A stretch of 64,000 bases of DNA from Hymenolepis diminuta. Lineage: Eukaryota; Platyhelminthes; Cestoda; Cyclophyllidea; Hymenolepididae. The DNA lies in NCBI GenBank assembly GCA_900708905.1, contig CAADRB010000041.1, positions 509,639 to 573,638 of the forward strand, written 5' to 3'. Of this stretch, positions 21,062 through 35,519 are shown one piece after another. Each line of letters starts with the position of its first letter. The first letter of the stretch is position 1. Both the position numbers and the translations under genes were made by a program. The notes under the pieces are model-generated. The model searched no databases. It was given only the letters and a program-made list of their open reading frames with translations, and was not told where the DNA came from.

Positions 21062-24000
21062 ATGAATTAACGTATACTTGTTTTTCTTCCCAAATTAAGA
21101 TAATCTTCACACCAGAAGAGTTGGTGGTGTATGGTGAAATGTATATTTGGTATTAGCTATGTAGGGGTTGAATTTAGTTAGTACAAGTTGAAGTGCTCGG
21201 CTGACCCACTGAACCATTTAATTGTAATTTAAATGCGGTTGGAAATAGCTTAGATATAAACTGGGAAATATCAACCTCAATTAGACATATGTGGTTTAAA
21301 AATCATAATGCATAACCCTGAATACTGTTGTCCATTAAAATTTTCTCGATTTAAAGTGTTATCACCGTTTTTTCTTATCCATTGATTCGGGCTAAATTCG
21401 AACACGACCACAGTTTCATTAAGCTCCCATCTAGACAATATCTGAAATTAAAGTGGCCCCCGATAAAGACACTTTGCGTAGTTCTCGGCAATAAATAGCT
21501 CAGCTAGACTCCTGTAGCCTCCTAGATATCTAATCTATCGCTTACTCTTTCAGTAATACCTTGAAAAGGCTGGTATTATAGACAAACTCCGATCAAGCAA
21601 TAAATTCTACGGCGGTCTTCAGAACGAAAGTGGAATCGATAAACAAGGAACAAATAGATAACTGCTGTTTCATATTTGTGGCTAGGAAGATAAAACAATC
21701 ATCACCATGAAATCATCAGAACGTGTACGAATTCTTATGCTATTTGAAAAATAAAAAAACCGATTTTAAAATGTGAGATTGTGCAAATGCATAGCATGGA
21801 AATCTTCAAACAGTCATTTTTCTCTAATCGTCTTCAAAACGAAGCTCCATTCGGAATTTACTTCTTGAATCAGAACCTGAACTTCAAAGGTGTCTTTTTT
21901 TCGAGCCGAAATTTGTGAATTTTAATTTTCTCTTTTCCATATTGAATTTTATGCATTTCGAAGTTCATCCAATTTCCCTATAGCCAAGTGAACTGAATAA
22001 AAAGATAAAGAAATCGAAGCGAAGTTGAACTTTCAATATTTCTCATTATATTAACATTTGAACTTGAAAGCCATGAATATTAATTTCACAACTGAAGTTT
22101 AGGGCAAAAACCTTCGGAAGCGTAAGATTTATTAAGATGCAAAATAAGAAATGTGAACCAATTACTGACCGATTCAATTATTTCGCCAACAATGCTAGTG
22201 AGACAAGAGTAACCTTTTGAAAGCACGAGTGAAGTTCGTCTATGTGTTGTTTTAATAACAGACATACATGACAATAACAGGCGTGATAAAAGTAAATATC
22301 CATAAAATATATGTAACAGTAAATTGATAAGAAATTAAACAACGACAAACTGCTAGCGATCACGTGCTAGTTTGAATCCGTGCCCTGTCTTTGAACTTTC
22401 GCCAACAAAATGAATAAAGTTAGATCAGCAGTTTTTAATCCACACTATTCCGACTGTCTTGGAAATTTGTAATTTTTCTCGGTCTCAGCTCCTATCACCA
22501 GAGTAGTCTTCTGCAGTGCGGTTATTTTCTCTAGCTCTTATTGGCCAATCCCTGCACCCAGGTCTCCTAGCCATTTCTAATCTACAGTGGCACTTCCAGC
22601 TCCTATCACAAGAGATCGCTAATAAGTACTACAATATCAGGCTACAACTAGTGGTCCTCTGGTTCTGTTCACAACACAGGCATAATCACAGATAATTTTT
22701 TGACTTCAGAATTAAATATCAATACATTTTAATTCTCAAATCAGTTCAGTTAAAAAATTCGTGTGAGGATATGTATTTTCAAGAAATTAATAATTAAGTT
22801 TAACAAATACCATAGACTAGTATCATATAACTATGAATCAAAATTTACAAACGTAATTTGACAACATTTTAAAATTGAACCCGTATTTTCAGTAGCTAAA
22901 TATGCAGATATTAATTGCTTATTTATTATTATTATCATTAATATTATTGCAAATTTATTATCATTTTCGTTGCTCAGAGGTCTATTGTATAAAATATCCA
23001 AATTTTGTATGGCATCGGTCGGAAGTTATTGTCAAATGAGTTTATGAATTTTATTTCACTTTCCGTAAACATTAAAGAACTGGCTGAACTGATTATTATA
23101 ACAGTTGGAAAAGCAAAACGATCAGTTTTAATCAGGAAAATCATCGTCAGCTGGAGGTGAGAGTCGAATCGAAGTCAAGAATCAGGTATGGATATCGAAA
23201 GGTCCTACTTCACGTCCTAATGTCTGGATGGTTAAATTCGAAGAATTTGACTCCTAGGTTCTGGAGAGTTCATGTTCATGGAGTTCAGAGTTTATGGTCA
23301 CAGCATCTCCGTTCATTTCCTTCTGATAGTCAAGTTAAGCTAATAGATATTAGTTAAGACATTTTTAGCAAAGCCAGTCTAAAAGGATTTCATTCAAATA
23401 TGAACTCTAATATAGAGTTACTGCAAAGGTATTGTTTAAAGACTAACTATATAATTATTTATTTATTAATTCAAGAAATTCTAGACTATCATCTATGTCG
23501 ATTCGATTCGAATTGCAAGAGTGAGTTTTATCAAGACCGAATCTAACCTGGTCCGATAGTATTTACTAAACAGAACGAATAAGCAATTTTATATTACTGA
23601 AAAAGGTGAGAGACACGATTTTCACACTTCCTCAGGGGATATTTCGGCACAAATTTTAATTAAAGAAGTGTCTATCTATACTCATGACATACATAAGGCG
23701 AGGAAAGTGATTCTTTAATCAGATATAGTAGAAGTACGGTAAAACAATTAGTCGAGTTATTACTGCAGGAGGTAAGCACATTCAAAATTAATCTACGAAA
23801 ATGAAATAGACCTCAAAAATTATTCTCCACATCATCTTGGGGCATCCATGAAGAACATCTGTGAGCACTAGCAATTGTAATGAAAATTGTGTATTTAGAC
23901 AGAGAAAGAAGATATCAATGGGTGCAATCGAAAATGCTCTTTGAGTAACGCAATTGCCGATCGTTCACGCAAGTAATATGAAATGAAAATCAGAACATGA

Positions 24001-24799
24001 ACGAAACACCTGATATCTGATTTGGTACTATTCTGTTGGAATAATTCTTGCTCCTTTGTTGTCTTTTTCAACTCGACAGCCCTGCATGTTCTTGAATTTG
24101 CTGATATTTCAGTGCCAGGGGCAGGTAAATTTTGCTTTGCCATTTATTATGCAAGGATGTTCAAAAACGGTTCTATGGATGAAAGGAAAACTTATCAATG
24201 AGACAACTGATATGATATATTTTTACTCCTTGAAAGATTAATTATGATCTGTATCTAATAAAAATTATAACTTTGTAGTGGTTTCTTAATCCTCAAAATG
24301 GCTGAATTTTCACCGATTTTCACTGAACAGCCACACCATAACCGCTGTATCTGCTATCCGTACCCAATAGTTCAATTTGAAATCCGCGGCTATTTCAAGC
24401 CGACTTTGGGGGATTTAATGAAAAGGCATCAGTTCTTTCTCTTATTGATGAAGGAAAGCGCTTCGAGAATGTACAAAGGAGAGTGAATGTAAGTTAAATA
24501 ATAAGTAGGGAATTTCTAACGGTTAAATTTAATGGAAGATTAAAGGTGAGAGAACGGGTAGCAAGAGAACCGACAGGGATAAATCCAACCTCCATCTCGA
24601 CTTGGTCTTGTGGCGAAAATGGAGTCGAGTGGAACGTGCGCACCTCCTGATGTGCGTGCGCATTATTTTCGCTCACTTCTGGACTAACGGAGGAAATGGT
24701 CATTAAATGTCTTGAGTTCTGCACTTTGGTGTCGTAGGGATGATGGTATGGTAATGAGCCAAGGGACATTTATTATTAACAACTCGACTTGACATCTGA
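21062..24799. other. Intergenic, no recognised gene
   Basis: AT-rich sequence with scattered short frames. A short phrase (CAGCTCCTATCACMAGAG, M = A or C) occurs twice about 112 nt apart near 22486 and 22598, a possible small tandem duplication. The part from 24500 is GC-richer and may already belong to the LINE that follows. Confidence 0.4.
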
Positions 24800-25351
24800 A
24801 ATTGAAAGGATCTCTATAAGATTATACATGGGCACCTAGATAGCATCCTGCAGTGAATGTGGGCAAAAGAATCTTCATGTAATACTCTTCCTGGAAATAC
24901 TAAAAGCACCAAATATCTAATCCATAGACGTTAACTCAAAGTTAAACAATGTATGAGTAAGTTGGAGGAAGAATGACGAACGTATCGGAGTGTGTCAGAC
25001 CAACTGAGAAAGGAGGGAACTTCGCAGGGTTGCGACCCGTAGTTTTATTAACCTGAAGCTAATTACAAATAACACATACATATATGACATGGCCCAAATG
25101 AGTGTTCAGAATGTGAGAATGAAAAAGAGAAATTCTTTTGGCTTCAGGGACTGCATCATACCATGAGTCATCGTAATGGATGACTTTAACTGCCCTATAG
25201 ACAATGATGCACGCATCATGTTTGAAGGTGTGGTCGGCCCATCAACGAAACAGAACCCAGAAACATAAGTAAATGGCCAGCAGGTAGCCAATTTCTATGT
25301 AAATAACGGTCTGAAGATACTCAATACCTACTATGAAAAAGGATGTGAAAG

Positions 25352-27263
25352 ATGTCGACGTGGTATCCTCCTCAAGGTGTGAAAGCTATGATGGACCTAG
25401 TAATAGGTTTTGGTTCACCTTCCCTTAAACACACAGAAGTCAGAGTCTCTCGTAAAGCTGATGTAAATTCAGACCACTATTTGGTTGTTAAGACCCTAAG
25501 AGTGAAGGCGAGGTTCAGATGTACCATCATTCGTTCCAATAGATAGCTGCAGGCTTGGCAACACAGTAAACGTATAGACCGTATCGGCAAACACAAGGAG
25601 TATTATAAAAGCATCAATCTGGACACGATTCTAAGAGACAACCGCCAATGTTCACCCAGTTATCATAAAATAGTGAAGATGATGGGGAATGCATCAGCTA
25701 ACATGTCTCGGAAATATAAGAAAGCAAGGGAAAGAAAAAAGGAATGGTATAAAAATGCCAGATCTATTCTTCAACCTGCATTGCAAAAGAAAGTGCTCCT
25801 AAGGGTAAAGTGATTGAAGTCGCAGAAAGATTAGGACTTTGAGGCCTATTGTAGACAGAGAAACGGCATGGTCAGACAGATACGCTCTGCCTAACAGAAA
25901 TATCCAGATCACTAAATTCCTCAATTCCTCACCCTAATGGTCGCAAAAGAATCAAGACAAGTGTTTGCGACCTTGAAGAGTATATTGAAGTCTACCGAGA
26001 GAAAGTGGGTTGACAATGCTGCTCCAGACTTTCCATATCTCCAAAAGATTTAAAGGAGCACTACTAGCTCTGTTTAAATGCAGAGGGGAGAAAGTGGAGA
26101 TGCCCAGCATCATTGACTTCAAACAGGATAGTGATCTAATCGCGGATGAGCTTTTTAAAGCGAAATCTAAGCTGAAAGCAGAGAAGAGTCCAGGCCTTAA
26201 CAGACTGAGTTCCGAAGTGTTGAAGTGAGGAGGATCGCTATTTGATTGTCACATGCTGTGTATGTTCATCTCATATTGGAAAGGTAGCACAAAGATCCCC
26301 AGAGAATGCGCAGACGCTGAGGTCGTGCCAATTTACAAGAGAAAGGGTTCCACAGGAGGGGTTAACAATTATCGAGCCATCTCCCTGTTAAATGCCATAG
26401 TCAAGCTCTACACCAGTCTAGTCTGTGGAAGGCTGACAGCGCATATGCTTAACCTTCTCTCTCCCAAGTAGTCCGGACTCCGAGAGGACTACTCATCAGA
26501 GCAAGCAATCTTGCCGATCCGACACTGCGTCCAACTTGTCATTGATAAGAATAAACCTATTGTCCTTATATTCGTAGGTTTAAAGATAGCATTTGGTTCC
26601 CTTCCATCTCACGCTGTAACCAAGCAGCTTATCGATCTATAATGTTCATGGAATTTAGTACATCGTATTTCCGCACTCCTAGACTCTAGTGTGGGTAGAC
26701 TTGGAGGTTTCTATAAAAGTTTCATCATGGAACGAGGAATCAGACAAGGCTCCAAGGAAGGTTCCTTGCACTTCAACATCTCCTTTCAGCTAGCGCTTGA
26801 TAGGATTTATGACCTTGCCAACCAAATGGGCAACACACTAGTGACGACAAGTAGTGTTGAATGAAAATTAAGCCACATAGAGTATTCAGACGATCTTTGC
26901 CTGATCGCAAATGCTATAACAGAAGTGGAAGGGCTTCTGAAACGATTAGATACAGTGCTAACAATATTCTGTACGGCAATGGCCACTGACGAGGAAGAAG
27001 AATCTGAGCGAAATTTACTCAATTTTGAAAGTAAAAGTATTGAGGGAGTCAACACGTGCAGATACTTGGGCTCTCCAATTAATACGTTAGGTGATACCAC
27101 AGAAGCCATCTCTGGCGGCATTGCTAACGGGCACAGACAGCTGATGAAAATAGGCCAAATCGCGTGTAGCTGGATTCTTGCAGTAAGGACCAAGACCTAT
27201 CTAGCAGAGAATTTTGTGGGTCCGGCCACCTATTATGGCCCCCCCCCCCATTACAATTCTTAG
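25352..27263 (+). pseudogene. LINE endonuclease-reverse transcriptase pseudogene
   Basis: Open fragments at 25352-25546, 26010-26228, 26253-26471 and 26925-27263 together cover the endonuclease end, RT fingers, palm and thumb. Stops and frame changes separate them, so no functional polyprotein can be made. Only the RT palm Asp pair (SDD) and the endonuclease SDH triplet remain intact among the key residues I could place. Confidence 0.75.
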
Positions 27264-27756
27264 AATCAGGGGTAATTGTCGGATTTCAACCTTGCTCAGC
27301 AATGCCCGAAGAGTGATTCCCGCCCTAAACTTCAGAAGGTTGCTAAAGGTAGAGGAGTTGGCCACGAAAGTCCCCTGAAATGCCCAGCCGCTATGATACA
27401 GTGTAGGCGTTTAAGTCTATGGATTGGATTGAGCAGGCGAAACCAGGGACTCACAAGGAGACTACTAGACAGTTGCGTAACAGGACAAGTCGACTAAAAG
27501 AGGGCCCATATGAAATTATAGAATCGTCAGCTTCAAGTTAACGCAAAAGAACTCTTCTCAGAAGATGATAAAGGTTGGCTAGCCAGCCTCTGTAGTAAAA
27601 TCCCTGAGAATGAATAGCATAGGCCCAATCTAGTTGGTTGCAGACCTCTAACAACGAAATGTTTCAACCTGAATTGCTCATGATGGTTTTCTGGACGTGC
27701 TGAGATGCTGCTGCAAGTAAGACAAAACCATGAAGCTGGAGCGAACGAAACTAAGC

Positions 27757-27828
27757 TGTCCAGTTATCGATTGCCACAAGCAGTATAAGGTGAGAGGTTG
27801 GCTGACCAAACATCTCCAACCTTGTCAT
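27757..27828 (+). other. C2H2 zinc finger remnant at LINE C-terminus
   Basis: The frame reads a CPVIDC pair, a twelve-residue spacer including KVRGWLTK, and an HLQPCH pair, giving C-x4-C-x12-H-x4-H spacing. It lies downstream of the RT thumb region and fits the C-terminal finger of LINE proteins better than a host zinc-finger gene, since no further fingers follow. Confidence 0.55.
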
Positions 27829-28066
27829 CCAGAAGAGATAAATACTGTGAGGGGAAGCAAACTTGCCGACTGCGAGAAGAGGTAAGTTTATCGGCAAGTT
27901 TGTACGCAATTTTTCAGATTGAACTAGATCTTTAGGTTCTGAAACGGGCATCAAGAATTATGGATATGAAAAATACAACCGGTTAGTTGCTAGGACTAGA
28001 ATATCCACCAGAAGGCTAGAGAAACGAGAAGACACCTGCTATATAAGCCTCGATGAGCAACTCCGC

Positions 28067-28093
<27 letters not shown>
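28067..28093 (+). repeat. (AG)13 microsatellite
   Basis: An uninterrupted AG run directly after the LINE-like sequence. It may mark the LINE 3' tail, since some LINE groups end in simple repeats. Confidence 0.9.
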
Positions 28094-28097
<4 letters not shown>

Positions 28098-30394
28098 AAC
28101 CGTAGAACCCCAGGAACAGAATCGGAAGCCAGTACTGAAATGTCAGCCGTTTTTGCCTTTTTAGGATGAACAGTAGGAAATATCTGAAGCCAAATGACGG
28201 AAAGTTCAGATTAGAAGTGCAAAAGAGGCCATCAATGTCTTTAATTCCCTATAAGTTAATTAAAAAGAGTGAACATACCAATTTTGAATTCTTTATTAAA
28301 GGATAATTACACCAAGAAGCAAAAACATGCAAACGACCTTTGTGATAGAAAATACTAATGAGATGTAAAAATAAAATTTAATATCACTCAGTTTAAAGAA
28401 ATAGTTCTCTCATTTAAATTTCGATTTAGAAAATTTCTTGACTTTACCTTGCCATACATTTTGTACGTGTAGAGACCTAAGGATAGTCACGATTAAACAA
28501 GAATTTACTGAATTATAGTGATCAAAATTCGATAAAATTTGAGAGAAAGATTGAGAGATAAAGGAGTTTAGGATGTAGAGAGGAAGAAAAATAATGAAAA
28601 TGAAACGAAGAACAAAGTGAAAAACGAGAGAGCGCGAAAGCAGAGCGTTTGCAAAGACATGCGTGGGATTACATATGGGAAAAGCTGTGTCACTAAGGCA
28701 TAAGTGAGTAAAAGCATTGGTGATCAATATCCTTCAACTGCGATTTCTTATTTGGGTAGGAGAGGTGGGGGGGAGGGGGGAAGTGAGTTGGCATTGAGTA
28801 TCGTTTCAAAAAACAAACAAATTATACCACACATTTTTCTCACTTGTTTTACTTTTGCATATTTTGAAAAGTCTGTAAAGTTTATATTTTTATTTAGCAT
28901 ATTGGATATTTGCTTTCTTTTTCTGAGCATATTCCGCTATGATTCGAGTATAAAAAGTTAGCTACGAAGTATGGACGGAGTGATTAGTCAAATGTCATGT
29001 TAGTGAACGAATCTACAACTCAACTCCATCTTGTTCCTTCCCGTTAATATGACATTTGTGGATGTTCCTTACTTGTACATCTCTCCCACCTGTTTTAAAG
29101 CTATACGTTTGTTGTCTCAGTACATAATTCATTTCTATGAGTCCCCAATAAGGTAGTGTCAAAAGAACTGGGCAGTAGCTATACATATAAATTGATTAAA
29201 ATCAATTGGGAAGTATGTTTTTAGCGTAAAAGTTTACATTATTACTTTTCCGCAAACAAAATTATTCAAATACCTTCATTAAATCTGCATAATGTTCAAA
29301 TTAAAATATAATTTTTTCTAGGTGGAAAATCCAGATGAAGACAGAGAAAAGGAATGGTCACAACAGCTCCAATAAAGTCACAAGTGTTTCGCAGAATTAA
29401 CTGGAGAAAACGTAATTAAAGAACCAAGAATCTAAACTTTTTGGGCTTTAAAATCTGCAAAACGAATAAGAACACCTTCAATTCTAATTTCAAACATCTT
29501 GTAATCTCATTTTGGTAGCTTCACGTCAAAATTTAATTAAATTTAACTGTGAAATAAAGTATACCTATTCCGATTTTATCATGCACTTCTACCTCGAGAA
29601 GAAACAGTAATGATTAACACATAGGCGAGGAGGAGGAGGTTATTCTGACTATCATTCCATTTCAGCTCCAAGTTTTGTATTAATTGATTGCGAAACGAGT
29701 TCCTGATCGTTCTCAATTTCCACTTGGAAAAGATCAGACCGGTTCATTCATTTCCTCTCTGTGTTCTTTCCGGTTGAAATGGTAGTGCATATGCTTGCAT
29801 TCGTAATTGAGAAGACAGGTTGCATCACTCTGTAATTCATGACAGATTTGTCCTTTAAGGATCCACTTAAATCTTTATCATCAATAACCAAGGGTACTGA
29901 CAGATAAAATACCAGTGTAGGGAAGTTCATCGGGAGTGTTTAGTGTCAGCAGGCGTTATAAGATTTAATCATTAACTACTTATGATTAATGACTGATACC
30001 TGCAGCAGAATTTAGAGGTCAAGATTTGGGGCGGCGTGTGAAGGGATGTGGCTATTAGGATAAAGTGCATATAATGTGGGCGATTTTGTGTATGCCCGCA
30101 ACTATCGTTTAAATCGCCAAATCGCATGGCGGAAATATCTTCCATGTGGTGACCCAAGGGGACACCTGAGTTGTCGATTACAAGCGGGGATTTTCATTGT
30201 CAAATTGTGAGAGACATGACTCTTTAAATAATCTTGATGCCATTAGTTTTTTGTTCTAGGCCCTGACGTAGTTCATAGGCCCGACCAAAGTATTATCCCC
30301 ATGCACCACCGGATGGAACTCGATGGCTTCCCTCTAGTCTTCTGGTTGACTCCACGACACGGACGGATGACCAAATCTACGAACGATCGTGCTG
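28094..30394. other. Intergenic, no recognised gene
   Basis: AT-rich sequence with a G-rich tract near 28757-28781. Short frames show no recognisable motif. Confidence 0.4.
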
Positions 30395-30700
30395 CATATA
30401 AAGAAATAATATTTTCTCAAAAAATAATTCTTGTATGTAAAATTCCTTATTTTCAATCTTTTAATTTCCGTTTCTCTTAATTCCCTTTTATTCAAACGAA
30501 TTTATTTCCGTTAAGGTTGTAAGCAGAGCATAATATAAATCCACGTATCGTATTGAAACTTGAGTCTTATTTCGATATGATGGTTTGGATCGTTTTGCAT
30601 TATAGTGCTGTTAAATTGAATTTATAACTAGGGCACTTTCTCAGGGAATTTAAGGGTCAATAACGCCATCCTACAGAGAAGAGTGAATCATGGCACAACT
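30395..30700 (+). repeat. Dispersed repeat, copy 2 (pair with 15285-15610)
   Basis: It shares the ordered landmarks of copy 1: AAATAATTCTTGTATGTAA, CTTAATTCCCTTTTATT, ACGAATTTATTT, TATAAATCC and GGTTTGGATCGTTTTG, in the same orientation. Outside this stretch the two loci differ. Confidence 0.5.
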
Positions 30701-33700
30701 GCAACAGAATTTAAGATGTTTGCGAATAAAATTTACCTTTAAGCTCTAATGCATCAATATTTAACTTCTACCTACTCCATTAACAACAATGTCAAGATAT
30801 TGAAAGAATCAACGCTATACTATTATTTTAAGTAAAATTTGAGCTTAATTGTTGTGTGGAAGTCTAATTATAGCCCAAGTATCCTAGCTAACCCTTATAG
30901 AGTCATTTTGAGTTTTATTATCCACCCGTGTGTGACATTTAAATATGGATGACATTGAATAAAACAAAGTGCAATAGATGAGATGATCATTTTAATTATT
31001 ATTCTTTTGATAGACGGTACTCTTTAATATAAAAAAGTGGATAGAGACTCTTTGAGCAGCGATTCTTATTAGTTTCTGAATCTCCAATAGTTCTTCTATA
31101 ATCCAATGCAGTAGTTGCATCCAGCCTAAACAAGCACTCGAGCGTAAGTAAATTAACATAAAATGCGGTTCGAATAATACTTTTGAGGACCATTTAGGGA
31201 GCATTTCTTCAAAATCAATAAACGCGAATTGATGGATTTTGAGCTGGATGGGTAATGCACATTCTGCGGGTCATCCTCCAGGCTCAACTGTCATTCGCAT
31301 AGTTGGTAAAAGCGTGCTAACGCATTCATTTTCGAACATTTTGACAAGTACAATTAATAGGGTTAAAGAACAAACCGTCATTAACCCGATTCTTCAAAGT
31401 CGAATGTTTAAGATTTTATCGGTATGAATACATTTAGTACAACTCAAATGTAGTCGTAGAAATGCTTTTATTTTTAAATGGTGATATTATGAGTCCTTAA
31501 AAGCTGATTAATATATTGGTAAGAGTCATTAAGAAGAAGGTTAGAAATTTTAAAGAAAGCACTAAATACCTTCCATCTGTAGCATGGATTCCACTGCCTT
31601 TCCATAACATTTATTTATTAAGACTCACCTTGAATGCAATTTAGTAAGCTCCGCTATCATTAGATTGCATTTGATAGTCTCTTAGACATAAGAAGATATA
31701 AAGGAATCAAAGTGGTATAATCAAACACTCAGATAAATCAACAGGTTCTAAATTTCTTACACACGAATTCACACAAAATCCAAGGATCAGATCACAAAAA
31801 ATGACCTATGAGACATTAGGATGTTCCAAAGTGCTTTATATCCATTCTGGAAAGTGGACGGACAACAACAACAAAAAGCTCATGTGAGATTACAAATATG
31901 AGAGGCAAATGGTTCATAACAATATAACACTCCTATCTGTATTTAAAAGATTAACGCTAAATCGGTTAACAGGAAGTCAAACAGATGTTAAGGGGGGAGG
32001 GGATCAGAAAGAGGTCGAGATAAAGTCAAGGGATTGAGAGGTTTTATTTCATTTTAATTTCTTGGATCGGGTTTAACAATATTTAGTAAATGGGCACTTC
32101 ATATTCTAAATTTCAAGTTTCCTGATTCGTCATTGGTATTGCAGCAAATATCTGTCTACAATATCTACAATATCCAATACTTATTCATATTCTTTTTAAT
32201 CAAAAAAGGATCGGTCTTGGTATTTCGCTTCATTTTTCTTCCAGCGGTTGCTATTCACCGATTTACAGTCTGAACATAGTAGAGGTGAGATATATTTAAA
32301 TTTTAAGTTAACATTAACTTTGTAGACTGCCTTTCAGATTATAATTACTGGACAATTGTGGTTTTGAGCAGGAAAATTTGAATAATTGTATTATAGCGTG
32401 ACACACTGAGAAATCATTTCTTGTTCTAGATCGTGCAAATATAACTAATTTCATTTTATGTATTTCATAACTTAATAGCTTTAACTGTAAAGCTTATTCA
32501 AAAGTGCAAAGTTCGCGAATTTGTTCAAATACGGTACGCATTGCCAAGCTGAACTAACGAAACTCGACGCTTTCGAAAATTTCAGGTAGGAAGTAATCCG
32601 ATAAATTTACCGGAACCAGCATTTTATATTCAAATTTTGACTACAAATAAATGCAAAAGTTTAAACAAATCTATATTTTTATTTCGATTTAAAATATCTG
32701 CAAAATAAGAATACTGAAGACTTCGTTCGTGGTTCTCAAGGTCAAGATTTAGCTTTTTACTGTACGTCGTTTAATATTTTTATTGTTAGCCACTGAAGGA
32801 CTTTCATTTTTGTTCTACAATTATTAGAACGTAAAAGTTAGGGCAAGAATCTCGCTAAGTCAGATATAACGAATTCGATACGCATTGCCGTATATATGGT
32901 GAACGGAGCGACCAACCACACTAATCAGAGTCAGGTTAAAAGGATCGAAAGTTACGAGTTTTACATTTGGGAAGCTTTATGTCTGTCCGAGATGGGTGGT
33001 TAAAAAGGCAGCCCTCTATTGAGGTTGGGTAATTAAATCAACTTGGTAGAACGGTGTGTTTTATTGGTGTTGGTCGATTATTCATGTTTTCCAGACTATG
33101 AGGTGATCTTATTTCAATTTATCTGATTTATTTTACTGTTATCTTACCTAGTTCAGTCTCATATAGACTTTACCTCCTTAGAATCTTGCGAAAGTAAAAT
33201 CTAACATCTAGCCTAGGTCTTACTCCTCAGGTCTGTGTTTTTAAGAGCTGAATGTTTAATAGGAATGCAAGAAACGAACATATGAAATCAAATTGAAATA
33301 AGATGAATCATGCAAAAGGAATTGTTTTAGTTACGTAAATAGAAAGGAAAATAGCAACATAGAATCCTTCATCTGGAAAAAGACTAAAGTGGTAATTTCT
33401 TCATCGATTAAGACAACTACAGATTATGAAATGGTCAATCAAAATCTATGGCATCTACTTGAACAGAAACATATAGAGTCATTCAGCAACATTATTAATT
33501 TCTCCCGCTAAAATAAAACAGTTTAGCAAACAACTTCGAGGGTATTTCTTTTAATTTCTATGCCAATTTCCGACTGTCTTCAAAAGGGACCTATAATAAT
33601 ACTTTAAAATGATAGGTTTCAAAAAACTTGACGATACAGAGGTTTCTGATTATTCTTAAGGCAAAGTGAAGTGGGAAATATTTTCTTCAAATAAAAACCT

Positions 33701-35039
33701 TAATAAGGCCTAGATGGGATGCAAAAAAGCCATATTCTCTGATTAATAAAATTTTACAGTGTTTCAGACTAGCTTTGCCAGAAAAATATTTACAAGTAAT
33801 ACTCATAAATAAGGTTAATACAAAATTGAAGTGAAAACCGGAATTCACGTTGAAATTATATTCCCCACTTTAGATAGATATCAGAAGAAATATACATTCA
33901 AATTAAACTTTTCAAAAATTAGATCGGACCAATTAGGATTTGCTGAGTTTCAATTCTTAGAATCCCGCGCTGAGGAGGCTACGAGTCGCTGCATTTTCAT
34001 CACGTGGATGGACTTATTTTAGAAGCCCTTTTCAGTTACTTGCAATCCCTATGTGTTTCCCACACACTATAAAGATGATCAGTCAAACTGTCTAAAAGAG
34101 ATTGCCTAAGATAAGCTTTACAGCATTTTCCCTCCTGTAAGAATCTCTTAATTATCCGCAGAATTTAGATCAATAGGGCTTTTGAAATGTGTAATAAGAA
34201 TACATTGCTTATAATATTGAGTAAAAAATCTATTCTGTTAAATAGTAGTCAAAGATATGCAAACGCTAGAACTTACAAATGACTGCCAAAACCTATGAGG
34301 AAGCAAGGACATTTGCAAAGAAAATTCGAGCATAGGGGCTGAGTAAAAAACCGCAATTAAGGGACGATTTCTATATGTTGCTATTTGACTCACAAGAAGA
34401 TGAACTGATACGATCAATCAGCTCTGAATTCAAATTTTCTAGCCAGCGATCCAGAGACCTCGGGAATTCTTTTCAAACGTCATATGCCGCAACAATTAAT
34501 CCACTATATTTGATACAATAAACCAACCAAATGTAACCATATTTCAAATACCTTCCCATTCTTTTTATGTTTCTGCTCATTCCTTCAGTCACTTTCAGTG
34601 CTCCTTAGGCTTAAATGATTCCTCATGAATAAAAAATGCATATTTCCCACTTTCGATGCGTAATATTACATCTAGCGTTAAAATATGCTCGAATGGGATT
34701 TGGAGAAAGGGGTAAGCCCAGGTTTGACCTCGTCACCCAAGTTTTGGACACGTTTTACATTTTCGCATAAAAATTAATTAGAGGTGTGTCTTATTTTTAA
34801 TATCCACCCAAATCCTTTTTTAGTATGCCTTCCTTTTTTTCCATTAGAATAAACTTTAATTTAAATATGCTTTGCGTTTCGATCTAGCGTTAAATAAAAA
34901 ATTGTGCTCAATAGAATATTGGAGAAAAGTATACACTTAAGGAAGATTGCGACGTTAAGAGAATATATATACGCTTGCACAGAAGATCGACAACATCTTC
35001 AAGGTATCCACCCAGAATAAATAATTGCGCTCTTACAAC
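30701..35039. other. Intergenic, no recognised gene
   Basis: AT-rich. A phrase near 32910-32950 (ACCACACTAATCAGAGTCAGG then TTAAAAGGAT) weakly recalls the SINE-like body but lacks promoter boxes. No other feature is supported. Confidence 0.35.
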
Positions 35040-35042
35040 TTA

Positions 35043-35430
35043 TTATATTCTGGGACTGGCGTTCAATTTCTCTGGATATCCAGATTTTCTGTAATTACCA
35101 CATAAGTTATAAAGCTGATCTCTTTCCTGGCTTATTTCTTGGGTGCTTGTTTTAGCAGAAATGAAGAGCAATGTACGCGGGTTCAGCCATGCAGGGGTAC
35201 TCGATTCAGAAGTTACTAGTAAACACAAAATCACCGATAGTGAACACATGTCTTTTACAACTTTCACTGGTTCACTTGTCTCCTTCTGTGTCATAGCGTG
35301 ACTGATAGTTCGAAAAATTCTTCCATTAATAGTTCTACAGGTGATTTACCACCCAATATGGGATGAAGAGTTGTCCTATTGATCAGTAAAACCTTCGAAT
35401 AACTTCCGCCAGTGCCAGTGAAGTACTTCC
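35043..35430 (-). mobile_element. Integrase C-terminal fragment of a second Ty3/gypsy element
   Basis: On the minus strand INRTTLHPILGGKSPVELLM is a divergent version of the integrase end also found at 35830-35740 (YRTIPPPIMNGKSPAELQM). It continues to a separate C-terminal region ending at 35043. The two are clearly related but not identical, so this is a piece of a different family member, not a simple repeat of the neighbour. Confidence 0.6.
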
Positions 35431-35519
35431 TAGGGCCTCATTCCTTTTCCTTGCTATACATTTGCAAATATCCAACTGCAGGTAAAGTGGAGTTGATTTA
35501 GTTCCGACAATACGTGACC

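Larger units (their letters stand above)
24830..28066 (+). mobile_element. Decayed APE-type non-LTR retrotransposon (LINE, RTE-like)
   Basis: Domains appear in order on the + strand with many stops and frameshifts. An endonuclease block VIVMDDFNCPIDND lies near 25165, and the endonuclease end (VSRKADVNSDHYLVV) at 25440-25490. Reverse transcriptase follows with KSPGLNRLSSEVLK near 26180, NNYRAISLLNAIVKLY near 26370, and a catalytic-box variant EYSDD near 26881 (usual form YADD). A thumb-like region with CRYLGSPINT lies near 27056. At 27757-27828 a C2H2 finger (C-x4-C-x12-H-x4-H) follows, as in the C-termini of many flatworm LINE proteins. Endonuclease wording resembles the RTE group, but the clade is not certain. 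Both ends are approximate. Confidence 0.8.

Noticed and set aside
28067..28093. A CRISPR-like or regulatory tandem array
   Set aside because: It is a plain AG dinucleotide microsatellite with no spacers.
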